Assembly: GCA_963575745.1 (NCBI GenBank) | Contig: CAUYUJ010018048.1 | Coordinates: forward strand, 408,300-472,299 | Length of the DNA stretch: 64,000 nucleotides | Source of the DNA: Prorocentrum cordatum | Taxonomy: Eukaryota; Sar; Dinophyceae; Prorocentrales; Prorocentraceae | Direction: 5' to 3' | Shown here: positions 11,255 to 22,819 of the stretch, in pieces | How positions within the stretch are numbered: the stretch's first letter is position 1 | Layout: each line of letters starts with the position of its first letter | The notes under the pieces: generated by a model | What the model was told of the DNA's origin: nothing | The model's input: only the letters and a program-made list of their open reading frames with translations | Databases searched by the model: none | Position numbers and translations under genes: made by a program

Positions 11255-11481
11255 TGAATCGCGAGAAAGTCTCGAACGATAGCGCGATTCCCAACTGAAT
11301 CCTCAGGAAATCCATAGCGAGAGCATGATTTCTGAGTGTCGAGGGCGCGGCGTTTGAGTAAATTGCGAGGAAGTCCCACGCGAGAGTTCGATCCCTGCAC
11401 TCATTGAGAGGACATCCCGCGCGACAGCGCGGTTCTTCAATACATTGTGAGGAAGTACCAAGCGGGAGCCGCTCTTGCTAT
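11255..11481 (+). repeat. 41-bp minisatellite, five diverged copies
   Basis: Units start at 11255, 11296, 11359, 11400 and 11441; a 22-bp insert separates the second and third. The unit reads TNAATCGCGAGGAAGTCCNA, GCGAGAGCGCGATTCCT. One copy contains GAGTTCGATCCC, which mimics a tRNA B box, but the other copies lack it. 11482-11795 holds nothing recognisable. Confidence 0.8.
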
Positions 11482-11795
11482 AAACAGGGGGCCAAAGACA
11501 CAATTCTGAGACCCAATCTGTTCCCTAAAAAACAAGGGTGCGAGCTCAGGGAAGGGCACCTCAATTGAAAAACACCATGTGCCCCCTTCTCCGGGACCAG
11601 TGTTACAGTGTTTCATCCCAGGTCGTCCTATAACGATCGTGGGGCCCCATAAGGGCATCCAGGAGGCCGAAAGTGGCCAAACCTCCCGTCATGACTCCTG
11701 CTCGACGTCAGGAGGTCTGGGCTTCTCCTTGCCCCTCTCCGAGGCGGGGGTTATCCATGACATCCGCCTGGGGGATTGATCTCCCGGGATCTCGG

Positions 11796-12470
11796 CAGGC
11801 GGAGGAGGAAGGAGGAGGAGGAGGAGGAGGGGGGAAGAGGAGGACGAGGGGGAGGAGGAGGAGGAGGAGGAGGAGGAGGAGGAGGAGGAGGGGAGGAGGA
11901 GGAGGAGGAGGAGGAGGAGGAGAAGAAGAGACATGAGCATGCTCGGGCCGTGCGGGGGCCGAACGTGCCCGTGCCCGCCGCCTGCCGACGTCACCAACGA
12001 TCGCCCCCGCTCCCCCCACCGGGCGGTGGCCCTGGCGCCCCCTCTCCGCGAGGTACGCCGTCGACAGGAAAACGAAGAGGGAGGGGCTCAGGCGGCGAGC
12101 CGCTCCACTCCTTGCGCGCGGGGGGGCGTGTCCGGATTATCCACGGCCTCGCGCCCCGGATCCCTCGGCTGCGGCCCTGCTCCCCCGCTCCCTGTCCTCC
12201 TCACCTCCTCTCCCCTCCTCTCTCCTCCCTTCCTCTCCGCCTCTCCCTCCTCGAACCATTACCCTTTCTCTTTCTTCCCCTCTGCCTCGGACAGGACGGA
12301 GGAGGAGGAAAAGGAGGAGGAGGAGGAGGAGGAGGAGGAGGAGGAGGAGGAGGAGGAGGGGGAGGGGGAGGAGGAGGGGAAGGGAGCAGCAGCAGGAGAA
12401 GGAGCAGCAGCAGAAGCAGCAGCAGCAGGAGGAGGATGAGGAGGAGGATGGTATAACGGACCACTTCGAG
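11796..12470 (+). repeat. two GGA tracts around a GC-rich spacer
   Basis: 11796-11935 and 12297-12450 are (GGA)n-rich, the second ending in GCA units. The spacer 11936-12296 is GC-rich and turns pyrimidine-rich (CCT) from 12180. No gene is recognised. Confidence 0.9.
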
Positions 12471-13439
12471 CGGCCCGAGTTCGCTCATGCTGTGCTTTGC
12501 GGCCCTTGAGGGCTTTGCTCGTGAGTTGGAGTAAGCCTACAGCCCTGCAGAGATCGCATCTCAGATCTACTGCTACTGTCGGGCGGCGGTCCCAGAACAG
12601 GCAGCGGCCCCTCGCCCGCTGTGCCCCAGTTCGGAGCTCACGATCGGCATCGTTAAGCACGTCCTCATTCTCGTTTGAGAGCGTTGTCTCTGTTGTTTTA
12701 GTGCTCGGCCTCGCTGTTTTGAGCCCTGGTTTCAGAAGGCACCCTTTCCCACAGAGGCGGTGCTTGCCCCAGGCTTGACGTTTTCGAGGACATGCCCGCC
12801 CTTCCTGCCCCGCAGTGCCGCCGTGTTGCGGCCGCTTCTCCGTCCTCTGCTGCCTTTTTCGAGTGTTGCCCGAGTGCCCATGTCTGAGCTCTTGGGGCAC
12901 TCAGCACTCCGACCTCCACCCTCCAGCATCCGACTTTCCACCTCCACTCCCACCTGCCGACCACCCAGCACTCCGACTCCAGCATCCGGCTTCCGACTCT
13001 CCACTTCCACCTGCACCACTTGACCTCCGGCGTCCACCAGTTCATAACTCAGCACCCCGGCCTCGGCAAACAAGGACTACAAGCACTGAGGGCCCTCGGC
13101 CCCCCCGCGCAGGCCCTCAAGGGCCCCGCTCCCGGCGGAACCGCGCGCTCGCCTCGCCTCGCCTCGCCATGTCTGAGCTCTTGGGGTCGCCTCCAGTTCC
13201 ACCCATGATCTGGGGGGCAGGATGCCTCATGAAGTTCGCAGGCGATATTTGTCCTGACGGCCCTGGGTTCGGGGCAGAGCATCCAGCTGTGGCCTCAGCA
13301 GGTTGGGTTTGTGGCATCCTTGCATCCTGACGCATTGCGTGCTGTTGCAAGGGTGCATCGGCCTGCTCTGGACCCCTGTATGTGTGTCAATGCGGCCAAG
13401 CTTCTTGTTGTCATTCACGTCCTGTTCGCCTTGTCCCCA
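12471..13439. other. interval without recognised genes; short repeats
   Basis: The sequence CCATGTCTGAGCTCTTGGGG occurs at 12878-12897 and again at 13167-13186. 12890-13020 is a CCTCCACTCC-type degenerate pyrimidine repeat. Open frames here overlap one another and show no domain. Confidence 0.5.
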
Positions 13440-13790
13440 TCACGTATGTTTGCTGACTTGCAGTTTTGATATGATGGGCATGATGAGCGTGGGCGGATCG
13501 ACATCGCCACATGTGTTGCGGCTACTGCTCACATGTGGCGCTTGCTTTTGGAATCTAGTCGATGGGTGGGGCGATATCCAGCTCTTTTCGATTGAGGGCC
13601 ATGCTGCCCAAGCCGATGCAACATGGGCAGATCCACACCACGGCATCATAATGGTCACGATGCGGCCGACCGGCTGGCCAAAGGTGCTGCTGAGTCTGGT
13701 GGGTACTTCCCTCAGCAAGCGTTCTCCGCTCAGGGTCTTATTCACAACATGCATAGTGTTTGGGGCATTGAAGTGGCCGTTTGGCGGTTA
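13440..13790 (+). pseudogene. LINE RNase H fragment, broken in three frames
   Basis: Consecutive pieces in different frames read like one RNase H C-terminus. First ATAHMWRLLLESSRWVGRYP (about 13511-13570), then IEGHAAQADATW (13591-13626), then GRSTPRHHNGHDAADRLAKG (13626-13685). The K-x-x-GHA... and GN/GHDxADRLAK blocks are the usual end of LINE-encoded RNase H, which removes RNA from the RNA/DNA hybrid. Two frameshifts within 120 bp make it dead. No RT is attached; the nearest RT of a compatible family is the fragment at 35.9-37.2 kb. The assignment rests on motif recognition only. Confidence 0.6.
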
Positions 13791-13893
13791 GGGTGCTTGA
13801 CTGCGGGCGGGCATCTCTTTCAGTCAAAACAGGGAAGCCATACCTGTCCCAAAACTGGCGTGTATTATCTGCAACCTGGTGCAGCCTTCCGCT

Positions 13894-13977
13894 GTCTTGG
13901 TGGGTCTGTGGCGCCTTACTGCGGGGCCTTATTGTCTGTGAACGGATGTCTTGGTGGGTCTGTGGCGCCTTACTGCG
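13894..13977 (+). repeat. 30-bp exact direct repeat, 54 bp apart
   Basis: The 30-bp word beginning GTCTTGGTGGGTCTGTGGCG occurs at 13894 and 13948. It suggests a recent local duplication downstream of the RNase H fragment. Confidence 0.9.
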
Positions 13978-15589
13978 CTCGCCCCCCGACCCCAGGCCCT
14001 CCGTGCAGCTCAGAGAAACTCTTGCGTGCTATGACGGGTTGAGGGAGTGTTTTGCACAGCCTCTTGGCTCTCTGGTTGCGTTTCGGCTGCTTGCGGGCCG
14101 AATGTTCCAGAGACATGACCGGATATCAGTGCACCTCTGAAACCTGGGGGGCGCGGGACGCGCCGTGGCCTCCACCCCCGCGAACACAAAGAAGAGAACG
14201 CTATGGGAACGCGGGGCGTCGGCTCAGGGGTGACCCTGGGCCAGTTCCAAAAATTCGGAGGACGACGACGAGGGCACGAGCGCAGAGGGGGGAACGAACG
14301 ACACGGCGACAGGCGAGGAAAGGAACGCCGGTCAGCGGGGTGGCATTCGCGCCCGCGCGCCAGCATCCGTGCCCCTGCTCGGCTGGATGGGAAAAATGAG
14401 GGGGAGGGAGAGGAGGGAAGACGGAAGAGGGTGAGGAAGAGCAACCGCGCAGCGAACAAACGCGGACCAGGAGAAGTTGGGGGCAGGGGCAGCGGGGGGT
14501 GGCTGGGGCAGTCGGCGGCGTCAGGTGGTCGGCGGTCGCTGAGCGTTAAGCGGGGGCGGGGCCGACGGCGGGGGCGGGGCGGGAGAAGGGGGGGCTGCCC
14601 CAGGGCTCTGGGCAGGCAGCTCAAAGGCCCGTCCGCCGTGGATGCCACCAAGCGCGTGGCCGTTGCTCTCGCTCGCGGCTGAAGGCGTCGCAGCACTGCC
14701 CGCGCATTCCTTTTGTGAAGGGCGATGAAAAGTCGCCGGGCAAGCCGGTCTCGGCCGCGAGCGCGGCGTCGTCTCAGGTTGTGTCGGCCGCGCGTTTGGG
14801 CAGCACCGCGAAGGCGATCGCGCCTCGCGGCCCCATCCGCCGCCGTGGGCCTCCCGTGCCATCGTCAGGCTAGCCTCCGAGCACCTGCGCGCCGTGTCTA
14901 GGTGAAGGCGGTTCTGCCCCACGTATCTGGTCGCCGCTGCGTCGCCGCCGCCTTTGGCGGCCGAAGTCGCGAGCAGATCCGCGCGGAGGCCAGAGGTAAC
15001 GGCGAAGTCCAACGCCGCTGGCGTGCTGCTGCGCCACAACGGAGCGACCAGGTCGCTGCCGGTTGCCTCCTGCTTTGGCTTGGGCGTTTACTGAACAGCC
15101 CTGTCCTGTTCTATTATTTTTCAAGGTGCGTTTGTTACTGGGTTTCGCTTGTCGGGGTGCTTATTATGAAGGTGGTTTCAGGACCCTCTTTTAAGCACTC
15201 CGGCGGCAAGCCCCCAGTGCCCCATCTTGTGCTTGTTCGAGACCCCGTCCCCCTGTCGTGTGTTCAGCTGCCTACAAAAGGTCGGGCACCAGGGACAGAC
15301 AGCAAGCAGTCTCTGCTCACCGCAAGGGCCGGCGGTTGCTGGATGCGCCGATTATGCGTGCATCAGTTGCCTCCTCGTGGGTCCACGCTCTTGCTGCCAT
15401 TGTTCGCCACATGTTTCAGATTGGGTGCCCAGGGTTTCGAAAAGACGGGCGAATAGGGAGTTCAAGCTCGGAGCCAAATTGTGTCGATCATTTTCTTCTG
15501 TCCTGTTTTTACTACGTGTGCGTTGCCCCAAAGTGGCTTCGGCTTGTTTGAATGACCCAGTCATTCCGCATATTGTGCGCGGGAGGAGA
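13978..15589. other. interval without recognised genes
   Basis: GC-rich sequence with overlapping open frames on both strands. 14450-14620 is G-rich (GGGGCGGGG type). No domain, tRNA or satellite was recognised in 1.6 kb. Confidence 0.45.
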
Positions 15590-16504
15590 AGAGGTAGCAG
15601 GACGAGGGAACAGGAATTGGAGGAGGAGGAGGATAAGGAGGCGGAGAAGGAGCAGGAGGGCGAGGAAGAGGGACAGGCGTAGGAGGACGAGGACGAGGAG
15701 GAGGAGGAGGCCTCCCCCCCAGGCTGCTGCGGATGCCCGCGAAGCGCGCGCAGTCGCCCCAGGTGGCCCGCGCCGCGGCCAGCGGGGGGCGGGGCGGGCA
15801 CCCGGGCTGGCGGCGAGGAGCGAGGTGGCGGAGGAGGGCAGCCTCCCCGTGCCTCCCTTCCACCCTCCCTCTCCTCCTCTCGTCCTCCCCTTTCCTCCTC
15901 ACTCTCCTTCTCCTCTTCCTCCTTCCTCCTCCTCCTCCTCCTCCTCCTCTCCCTCTTCCTCCTCCCCCTCCCTTTCCTCCTCCGCCATCCTCTTCCTGCC
16001 TCCCCCTGCTCCCTCCCCCCCTCCCCCTTTCCCCTCTTCCCCTTGCCGTTGCTACGGGCCCCTCCCCGAAGCGCCTTTATTTGTTTGTGCCTTCTCCTCT
16101 TCCTTTGCCCCCCCGTCCTCATCGTCCTGCTTCTCGTCATCCCTGCCCTCCCCGCGGGCAGGGGGGACGGAGGAGGAGGAGGAGGAAGAGGACGAGGATA
16201 AGGACGAGGAGGAGGAGCAGGGGGAGGAGGAGGAGAAGGAGGAGGAGGTGGCGGAGGAGGCGGATGACGATGATGCTGATGATGTTGATGATGTTGATGA
16301 TGAGGGTGATGATGATGACGATGATGATGATGGTGACGATGCTGAGGATGATGGTGATGTTGATCATGATGATTATGACGATTATGATACTGACGCAGAT
16401 GGTGGTGATTATGCTGGTGATGATGATGCTAATTATGATGAAGATGCTGATGCTGCTGATGAGGAGGGGGAAGAGGAGGAGAAGGATTACGAAGAGGACG
16501 AGGA
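15590..16504 (+). repeat. GGA tract, CCT tract, GGA tract, then GAT tract
   Basis: 15590-15720 is purine-rich GGA/GAG. 15855-16030 is the pyrimidine counterpart (CCT/TCC), so the two could pair as a long imperfect inverted repeat around a unique 130-bp core. 16165-16265 is GGA again and 16265-16504 is GAT/GAC. Confidence 0.85.
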
Positions 16505-16665
16505 CTAATGATAATACTAACAAGGCGAACCATGATAAGTGGATTGCTACGAAGAAACATATTAGTAACACCATGGATAATACTCGCCATGCGAAGACGG
16601 TTCATACTAATACTCGCATTGGGGTATTGCCAATACTAGTAATACGGGTACTACTACTACTACTA

Positions 16666-16696
<31 letters not shown>

Positions 16697-16821
16697 GACT
16701 ACTACTACTACCACTACTACTACTACTACTACGACGACTACTATTACTACTACTACTACTATTACTACTACTACTACTACTACTACTACTACGACTACTA
16801 CTACTACTACTACCACCACTA

Positions 16822-16871
<50 letters not shown>

Positions 16872-17637
16872 GCTAGTACTACGACTGTTCATAATGCGAA
16901 TAAGGAGAATACTTTGCAAGCGACGACGACTACTACTTTTACGACGACGACGTTTACTACAACGATTACTACTACTACTATTGCTACTACTACTACTACT
17001 ACTACTGCTACTGCTACTGCTACAACTACTACTACTTCTACTTCTACTACTACTACTAGTACTAGTACTACTACTACTACTACTACTACTACTACGACTA
17101 CTACTACTGTGACTAATACTAACACCATACAAAAGAGAATACTCATACTATTAGTATGGCTACGAATAATAACGCTACTAGTTTATATATATATATATAT
17201 ATATAAAAAAACACATCTTCGGACTGATAGTACCATCGAGAAAAGCGAAGATGACGCATCTGAACACGATCACTAATCGAAGTACCAGTAAATTTACCAA
17301 TGATATTATTCGTGAATGCAGGTGACAGAAGTAACTACTCATACTGATAGGGCTACTGAGGCGTATCTGAATATTTATACGAATGCGAATAGCAATATTG
17401 TTATGACACATCATAACAGCAAAACAAATAAGCCTATGAACCCAACTAAGAACATGTACTTACTATTAGTATGAATACGAAGAAGATACACTTTAACACC
17501 TACAATATTAGAAGAATAATGATAATGATCCCAACACTAATTATATAATTGATGATAATATTGGTACCAAGAATAATCATAATACTAATAAGCATACAAA
17601 TCATACAACTGAGAAGAAGAGTCTACAACGAAGAACA
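16505..17637 (+). repeat. (ACT)n block flanked by degenerate triplet DNA
   Basis: 16644-17125 is mostly ACT with ACG, ATT and GCT variants. Flanks 16505-16640 and 17126-17637 are period-3 sequence of AAT/ACT/ACG/GAT words with no long exact tract. A short (TA)n-A7 tract lies at 17183-17211. No gene is recognised. Confidence 0.85.
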
Positions 17638-18103
17638 GGAGGAGGAGGAGGCGGAGGCGGAGGCGGAGGCGGAGGCGGAGGAGGCGCAGGAGGAGGCGGA
17701 GGAGGAAGAGGAGGGGGAGGGGGAGGAGGAGGAACCCAGCACCATGCGGCACACCCAGCTGTGTTACCTCCGTGGTTCCTTGAGGTGGCCGCGCGTGCGA
17801 GGGGATGGGGAAGGCGTTTGGGGGATCATCTGCGCGCGCATGCGCGCGCGCGCGTGTGTGTGTGTGTGTGTGTGTTTTTGTGTGTGTGTGTGTGCGTGTG
17901 TGCTCGCATCACGCTCCCAAGCCACCTCTACTTCCTCCTTCCTTGTCCTCGCCCGTCCTGGCCCCCTCCCATTTACACATGATTACGGGCTCTGGCTCTG
18001 GGCCCACGGCCCCCCCCCAGATGGGATGGGTCCCAGGGCTCCACGGCGCTCCCCCCAGATGGAATGGGGGGGAAGGCGACGACGACGATGACGACGGCGA
18101 CGG

Positions 18104-18134
<31 letters not shown>

Positions 18135-18500
18135 TACGGCGGTGACGACGGCGATGACGACGACGTCGGCGACGACGACGACGACGACGTACGGCGACGG
18201 CGACGACGGCGACGATGGCGACGACGGCGACGACGGCGACGACGACGACGGCGACGACGGTGACGGTGACGACGACGACGTACGACGACGGCGGCGACGA
18301 CGGCGACGACGACGACGGCGATGACGACGACGGCGACGACGGCGACGACGACGACAACGGGGGCGGCGGCGACGACGACGACCTCCGGAGCTCTCTTGGA
18401 GCACCACAGCACCACACCACACCCACAGGGGGGGGGGGGACCACCGCGCGGGGGGGGGCACCGCGCGGGGGGGGGGGGGCGATGGCATCAGCATGAGGGG
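17638..18500 (+). repeat. GGAGGC, TG, GAC/GGC and poly-G tracts
   Basis: 17638-17740 is (GGAGGC)n/GGA. 17848-17905 is CGCG and TG alternation with potential Z-DNA. 18075-18385 is a CGACGG/GACGAC array. 18425-18500 holds G runs of up to about 12. Unique spacers between them are under 200 bp. Confidence 0.9.
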
Positions 18501-18852
18501 GGGGGCCAGACCCTGGACCATGTATGACTCTCGCGCGCATGCGCTGCCTCAACCCCCGCCCTTGGCCTGTGGGAGCGTCTTGGATGGTCCCCCGTCGCCA
18601 TCAGCGCTTTGCGCCTCGTGCCTCCCCGCTCCGTCGGGCTTCGCTGCCTACCGGCCTTCCCTGTGTTCTCTTGGGCCCCGCCTCGTCACGCCGCGTTCCC
18701 CGCCGTGCCCTGCAGCGCCCCCGTTTTTGCGGCCCCGACTCGCCGCCGCTTCGTCTTGCGACGACGCGCTCCGCCGGGAAGCGAACTCTGGCCGCTGGCA
18801 TCCCCACAACATGAACTGCCGACTGAACCCCACTAGCGCGTCAGAGGAAACG
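18501..18852. other. interval without recognised genes
   Basis: About 350 bp of GC-rich sequence between the poly-G and TG tracts. Several overlapping frames are open; none has a recognisable product. Confidence 0.45.
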
Positions 18853-18858
18853 CGTGTG

Positions 18859-18899
<41 letters not shown>

Positions 18900-19222
18900 G
18901 TGTGTGTGTGTGCGTGTGTGTGCGCGTGTGTGTGTGTGTGTGTGTGTTTGTGTGTTTGTGTTTGTGTTTGTGTGTGTTTGCGTTTGCGTGTGCGTGTGCG
19001 TGTGCGTGTGCGTTTGCGTATGTGTGTGTGTGTGCGTCGGCGCCTCTCAGTGGGCCCGACTTCCTCTTCCCCTGTCGCGCCGGGTCTCTTCCTCCTCCAT
19101 GCATTGCGGCCTTAATTTGCATACAGCGTGTCCCCTGTTGCCAACCCGCTGGAGCAGTCGCCCTCTGCCCAGCCGCCGACGCAAAGTGTGCGTGTGTGTG
19201 TGTGTGTGAGTGTGTGTGTGCG
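18853..19222 (+). repeat. TG/GT dinucleotide tracts
   Basis: 18853-19040 is a long TG array with CG and TT interruptions. A shorter TG tract lies at 19188-19222. About 150 bp of unique sequence separates them. Confidence 0.95.
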
Positions 19223-20144
19223 TGCTCCTAGAGCATGATTGGGAATGATCTCTGATCGCTACCCCGTTCTTTTTACCCGTGCAGGGATGTGGTATTTTAA
19301 CCTCCCGTTCTGACAGTGGCACACGTACAGGTTCGTGTTTGGCCGCCGCGTGGGTCATCAAGGCTAGCGTAATCGGGGGCAGTCACCCGTATACGTTTGC
19401 ATGAGCAGTCCGCGGTATTTTCTTCAGCACGCCTGTCTCTTCGTTCACGGCAGGGGCTCACGCCGTAGACGACGTTGTTTCTCACGCTGCGCAGAAAGTT
19501 AAATCCGCTGTTCTGGTCAGAGAAAGCGTGCCCGTGCTTCCCGATCCCCCTGGTCGAGACTGTCCGCCTAATACACGTGTGTTCAGAGGCCTCGGACAGA
19601 AATATTGGCTCCGAGATCAGGGGGAGACCATTGGAACCGTTCCCGTCCTGAGGCCGTTTGATGTTTTCCTCCTTTTTCGTTCGTGTGTGTGTGTGTGTGT
19701 GCCCGCTTGGGCCCCTGACGTTTACTTCCATGCTCTTGACGACTGGTCCTGAAGCGGGCCAGTCCTTTGCTTTCTTTCCCGCTGCCCCAACCCAGAAACA
19801 TCTTCGACAAAGACGGGCCTGGTAAATCTGACTGGCTGACTCGCTGACTGGCTGGCTGGTTGGCTGGCAGACTGGCTCCTCACTGACTGGCTGGGTGGCT
19901 GACCGACCGACCGATTGACTGATTGACCGGGGTGGACACTCTCTTTCGACGTTGCAATGTTTTGGTCGCGTCTGCCCGTGGGGATGTCGGCCCCTTGGGG
20001 CCAGGTTTTCACCTTGAAACGTTTGTCCTCCCAACCATCCTGTGGTATTGGGTCTTCGTTTTGAAGAGACGGTCCCCGCGTTCCTCCTCTCTTTTCTCCT
20101 CTCCTCACCTCCTCCCTCCTCCCCCTCCTCCCTCCTCCCTGCGT
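19223..20144. other. interval without recognised genes; tetranucleotide run
   Basis: Mostly unique. 19825-19925 is a degenerate GACTGGCT/GACC tetranucleotide run. The last 80 bp are CTCC-rich. Frames here read as low-complexity or composition-driven and are not called. Confidence 0.5.
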
Positions 20145-20399
20145 TTGACCCACCCAGTACAGCGTTTAGTGGCCCCATAGGGAGCTCCACCGAAGCCCCC
20201 AGTGGGACACCGTTTCGTGGCCCCCTCCTCTCTCCTCCCTGCGTTTCACCCACCCAGCACAGCGTTTCGTGGCTCCACCGAACCCCCAAGTGGGACCGCC
20301 CGCGCGCGTCCCATACACCCAATTGAGCATTTCCACCCACCCGGTACAGCGCTTCGTGGTCCCATAGGGAGCTCCACCGAACCCCAAGTGGGACCACCC
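20145..20399 (+). repeat. ~100-bp minisatellite, left block
   Basis: Repeated segments: CACCCACCCAGTACAGCGTT, then CCCATAGGGAGCTCCACCGA, then CCCCCAGTGGGACC, then GCGTCCCATACACCCAATTG. About three partial copies end at the assembly gap. The same unit reappears after the hexamer array. Confidence 0.85.
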
Positions 20400-20499
20400 N
20401 NNNNNNNNNNNNNNNNNNNNNNNNNNNNNNNNNNNNNNNNNNNNNNNNNNNNNNNNNNNNNNNNNNNNNNNNNNNNNNNNNNNNNNNNNNNNNNNNNNN
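20400..20499. other. assembly gap (100 N)
   Basis: Exactly 100 N, a conventional gap of unknown true length, sitting between the minisatellite and the hexamer array. Confidence 0.99.
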
Positions 20500-21818
20500 C
20501 GCACCCGCACCCGCGCACGCGCACGCGCACCGCACCCGCACCCGCGCCCGCGCACGCGCACGCGCACCCGCACGCGCACGCGCACGCGCACGCGCACGCG
20601 CACGCGCACGCGCACGCACACGCACACGCACACGCACACGCACACGCACACGCACACGCACACGCACACGCACACGCACACGCACACGCACACGCACACG
20701 CACCCGCACACGCACACGCACACGCACACGCACACGCACACGCACACGCACACGCACACGCACACGCACACGCACACGCACACGCACACGCACACGCACA
20801 CGCACACGCACACGCACACTCACACGCACACGCACACTCACACGCACACGCACACGCACACGCACACGCACACGCACACGCACACGCACACCCACACGCA
20901 CACGCACACGCACACGCACACGCACACGCACACGCACACGCACACGCACACGCACACGCACACGCACACGCACACTCACACTCACACTCACACTCACACT
21001 CACACTCACACTCACACTCACACTCACACTCACACTCACACTCACACGCACACTCACACGCACACTCACACTCACACGCACACGCACACGCACACGCACA
21101 CGCACACGCACACGCACACGCACACGCACACGCACACGCACACGCACACGCACACGCACACTCACACGCGCACGCACACGCACACGCACACGCACACGCA
21201 CACGCTGCCACGCGCACTCGCACGCTGCAGCGCACGGCGCTCGCGCCGCGCACGCGCACGCGCACGCGCACGCGCCTCACAACGCGCACGCGCACTGCGC
21301 ACGCGCAGCGCGCGCACGCCACCGGCGCACGCGCCGCGCACGCGCACGCGCACGCGCAGCGCACGCGCACGCGCACGCAACGCGCATTCGCATTCGCATT
21401 CGCATTCGCATTCGCATTCGCATTCGCATTCGCATTCGCACTTCGCATCGCATTCGCATTCGCATTCGCATTCGCATTCGCATTCGCATTCGCATTCGCA
21501 TTCGCATTCGCATTCACATTCACATTCGCATACACTCACACTCACACTCACACTCACACTCACACTCACACTCACACTCACACTCACACTCACACTCACA
21601 CTCACACTCACACTCACACTCACACTCACACTCACACTCACACTCACACTCACACTCACACTCACACTCACACTCACACTCACACTCACATTCACATTCG
21701 CATTCACATTCACATTCACATTCACATTCACATTCACATTCACATTCACATTCCCATTCCCACACCCACACCCACACCCACACCCACACCCACACCCACA
21801 CCACACACACACACACAA
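20500..21818 (+). repeat. 1.3-kb mosaic of related hexanucleotide arrays
   Basis: Successive blocks: CGCGCA (20513-20610), CACACG (20611-20960, with CACCCG and CACACT variants), CACTCA (20970-21050), CACACG (21050-21200), a mixed CGCG-rich patch (21200-21380), CATTCG (21381-21515), CACTCA (21532-21688), CATTCA (21689-21752), CACCCA (21753-21800), then CA. Adjacent block motifs differ by one or two bases. Poly-(His-Ala) and similar long frames here are artefacts. Confidence 0.95.
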
Positions 21819-21985
21819 TTTAGCATTTCCACCCACCCGGTACCGCACTTCGTGACCCCATAGGGAGCTCCACCGAAACCCTTCAGTGGGACCGCACGCA
21901 TGCGTCCCACACGCCCAATTTGGCATTTTCACCCACCCAGTACAGCGTTACGTGGCCCCATAAGGAACTCCACCGAAGCCCCGTG
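21819..21985 (+). repeat. ~100-bp minisatellite, right block
   Basis: About two copies of the same unit as at 20145-20399: CACCCACCCGGTACCGC, CCCATAGGGAGCTCCACCGA, AGTGGGACCGCACGCATGCG, CCCAATTTGGCATTTTCACC. It resumes immediately after the hexamer array. Confidence 0.85.
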
Positions 21986-21989
21986 GCGC

Positions 21990-22819
21990 TGCCTCGAGGG
22001 AGGAGGGTCAGGGGAGGGAGGAGAGGATGGAGGGGTACATGGAGGAGGCGAATGGCGGAGGGGGAGGGAGGAGAAGAAGGGGAGCCGAAGGAGATGGGTG
22101 GAGGAGGAGAACAAGAAGGAGGAGGAGGAGGAGGAGGAGGAGGAGGAGGAGGAGGAGGAGGGGGGAACGGGGGGAAGGGGGAGCTGGAGGACCAGCAGAC
22201 CCCCCGCCCCCCTCCTCGCAGGGCAGCCGGTCGAGGTCGTGCTCGCGGTGGCCCCAGTGGAGCCCCAGTCTGGCCGAGCGCCCGCTGCGGCGGGAAACTG
22301 GTGGGGGAGGGAGGAGGGGAACAGGATGATCAGGTGCTCTCGGGTCCTACCTCCCCGACATCGTCTCACTGTAAAGAAATATGACGGACGGTTTGCTGAA
22401 TTTCGGCCTCCAGGGTTCTTCACCGTGCCCTGGCACCGTCAAATTTTATGGTGAAATGAAAAGCCAGTGCGGGGCAGGGGTCCAGAACTCTGGGAAGCCT
22501 CGCTGTGAAAGAATCACGACTTCGGGTGTCGGGGTCCACCGTGTGGAAAGGACCTGTCAGGCCCTCGCCCCACATGGGCCCACTGGTCGCTGCTGCTGGC
22601 CATTCAGCAGGCATTTTCGCATCAGCTGGCCAGCCTCCCACGTAAGCAGCACCATCAACCATCACGGCTTGCAAGACTGCAATGGTCCGCCGAGGTGGTT
22701 CTGTATCCATTCGGCACCCCGCCGCCCCCGTCTCGGCAACCCGCCTGCCAGCTCTCGCATTCACATACTCCCGCACCATATTGTAGCTGATGCGCCAGTG
22801 CTCTCACAGTGCCAGTCGC
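21990..22819. other. GGA tract and interval without recognised genes
   Basis: 21990-22165 is purine-rich with (GGA)n at 22115-22165. 22170-22819 is unique. A 119-codon frame on the - strand (22420-22779) is open but has no recognised domain. Confidence 0.5.

Noticed and set aside
20500-21818. Telomeric repeat
   Set aside because: The hexamers do not match the TTTAGGG-type repeat expected for this group, and the array is internal.
20166-21863. Frames of several hundred codons (His-Ala, Cys-Val, Ser-Val repeats)
   Set aside because: They come from hexanucleotide arrays without stops and in part run through the N gap.
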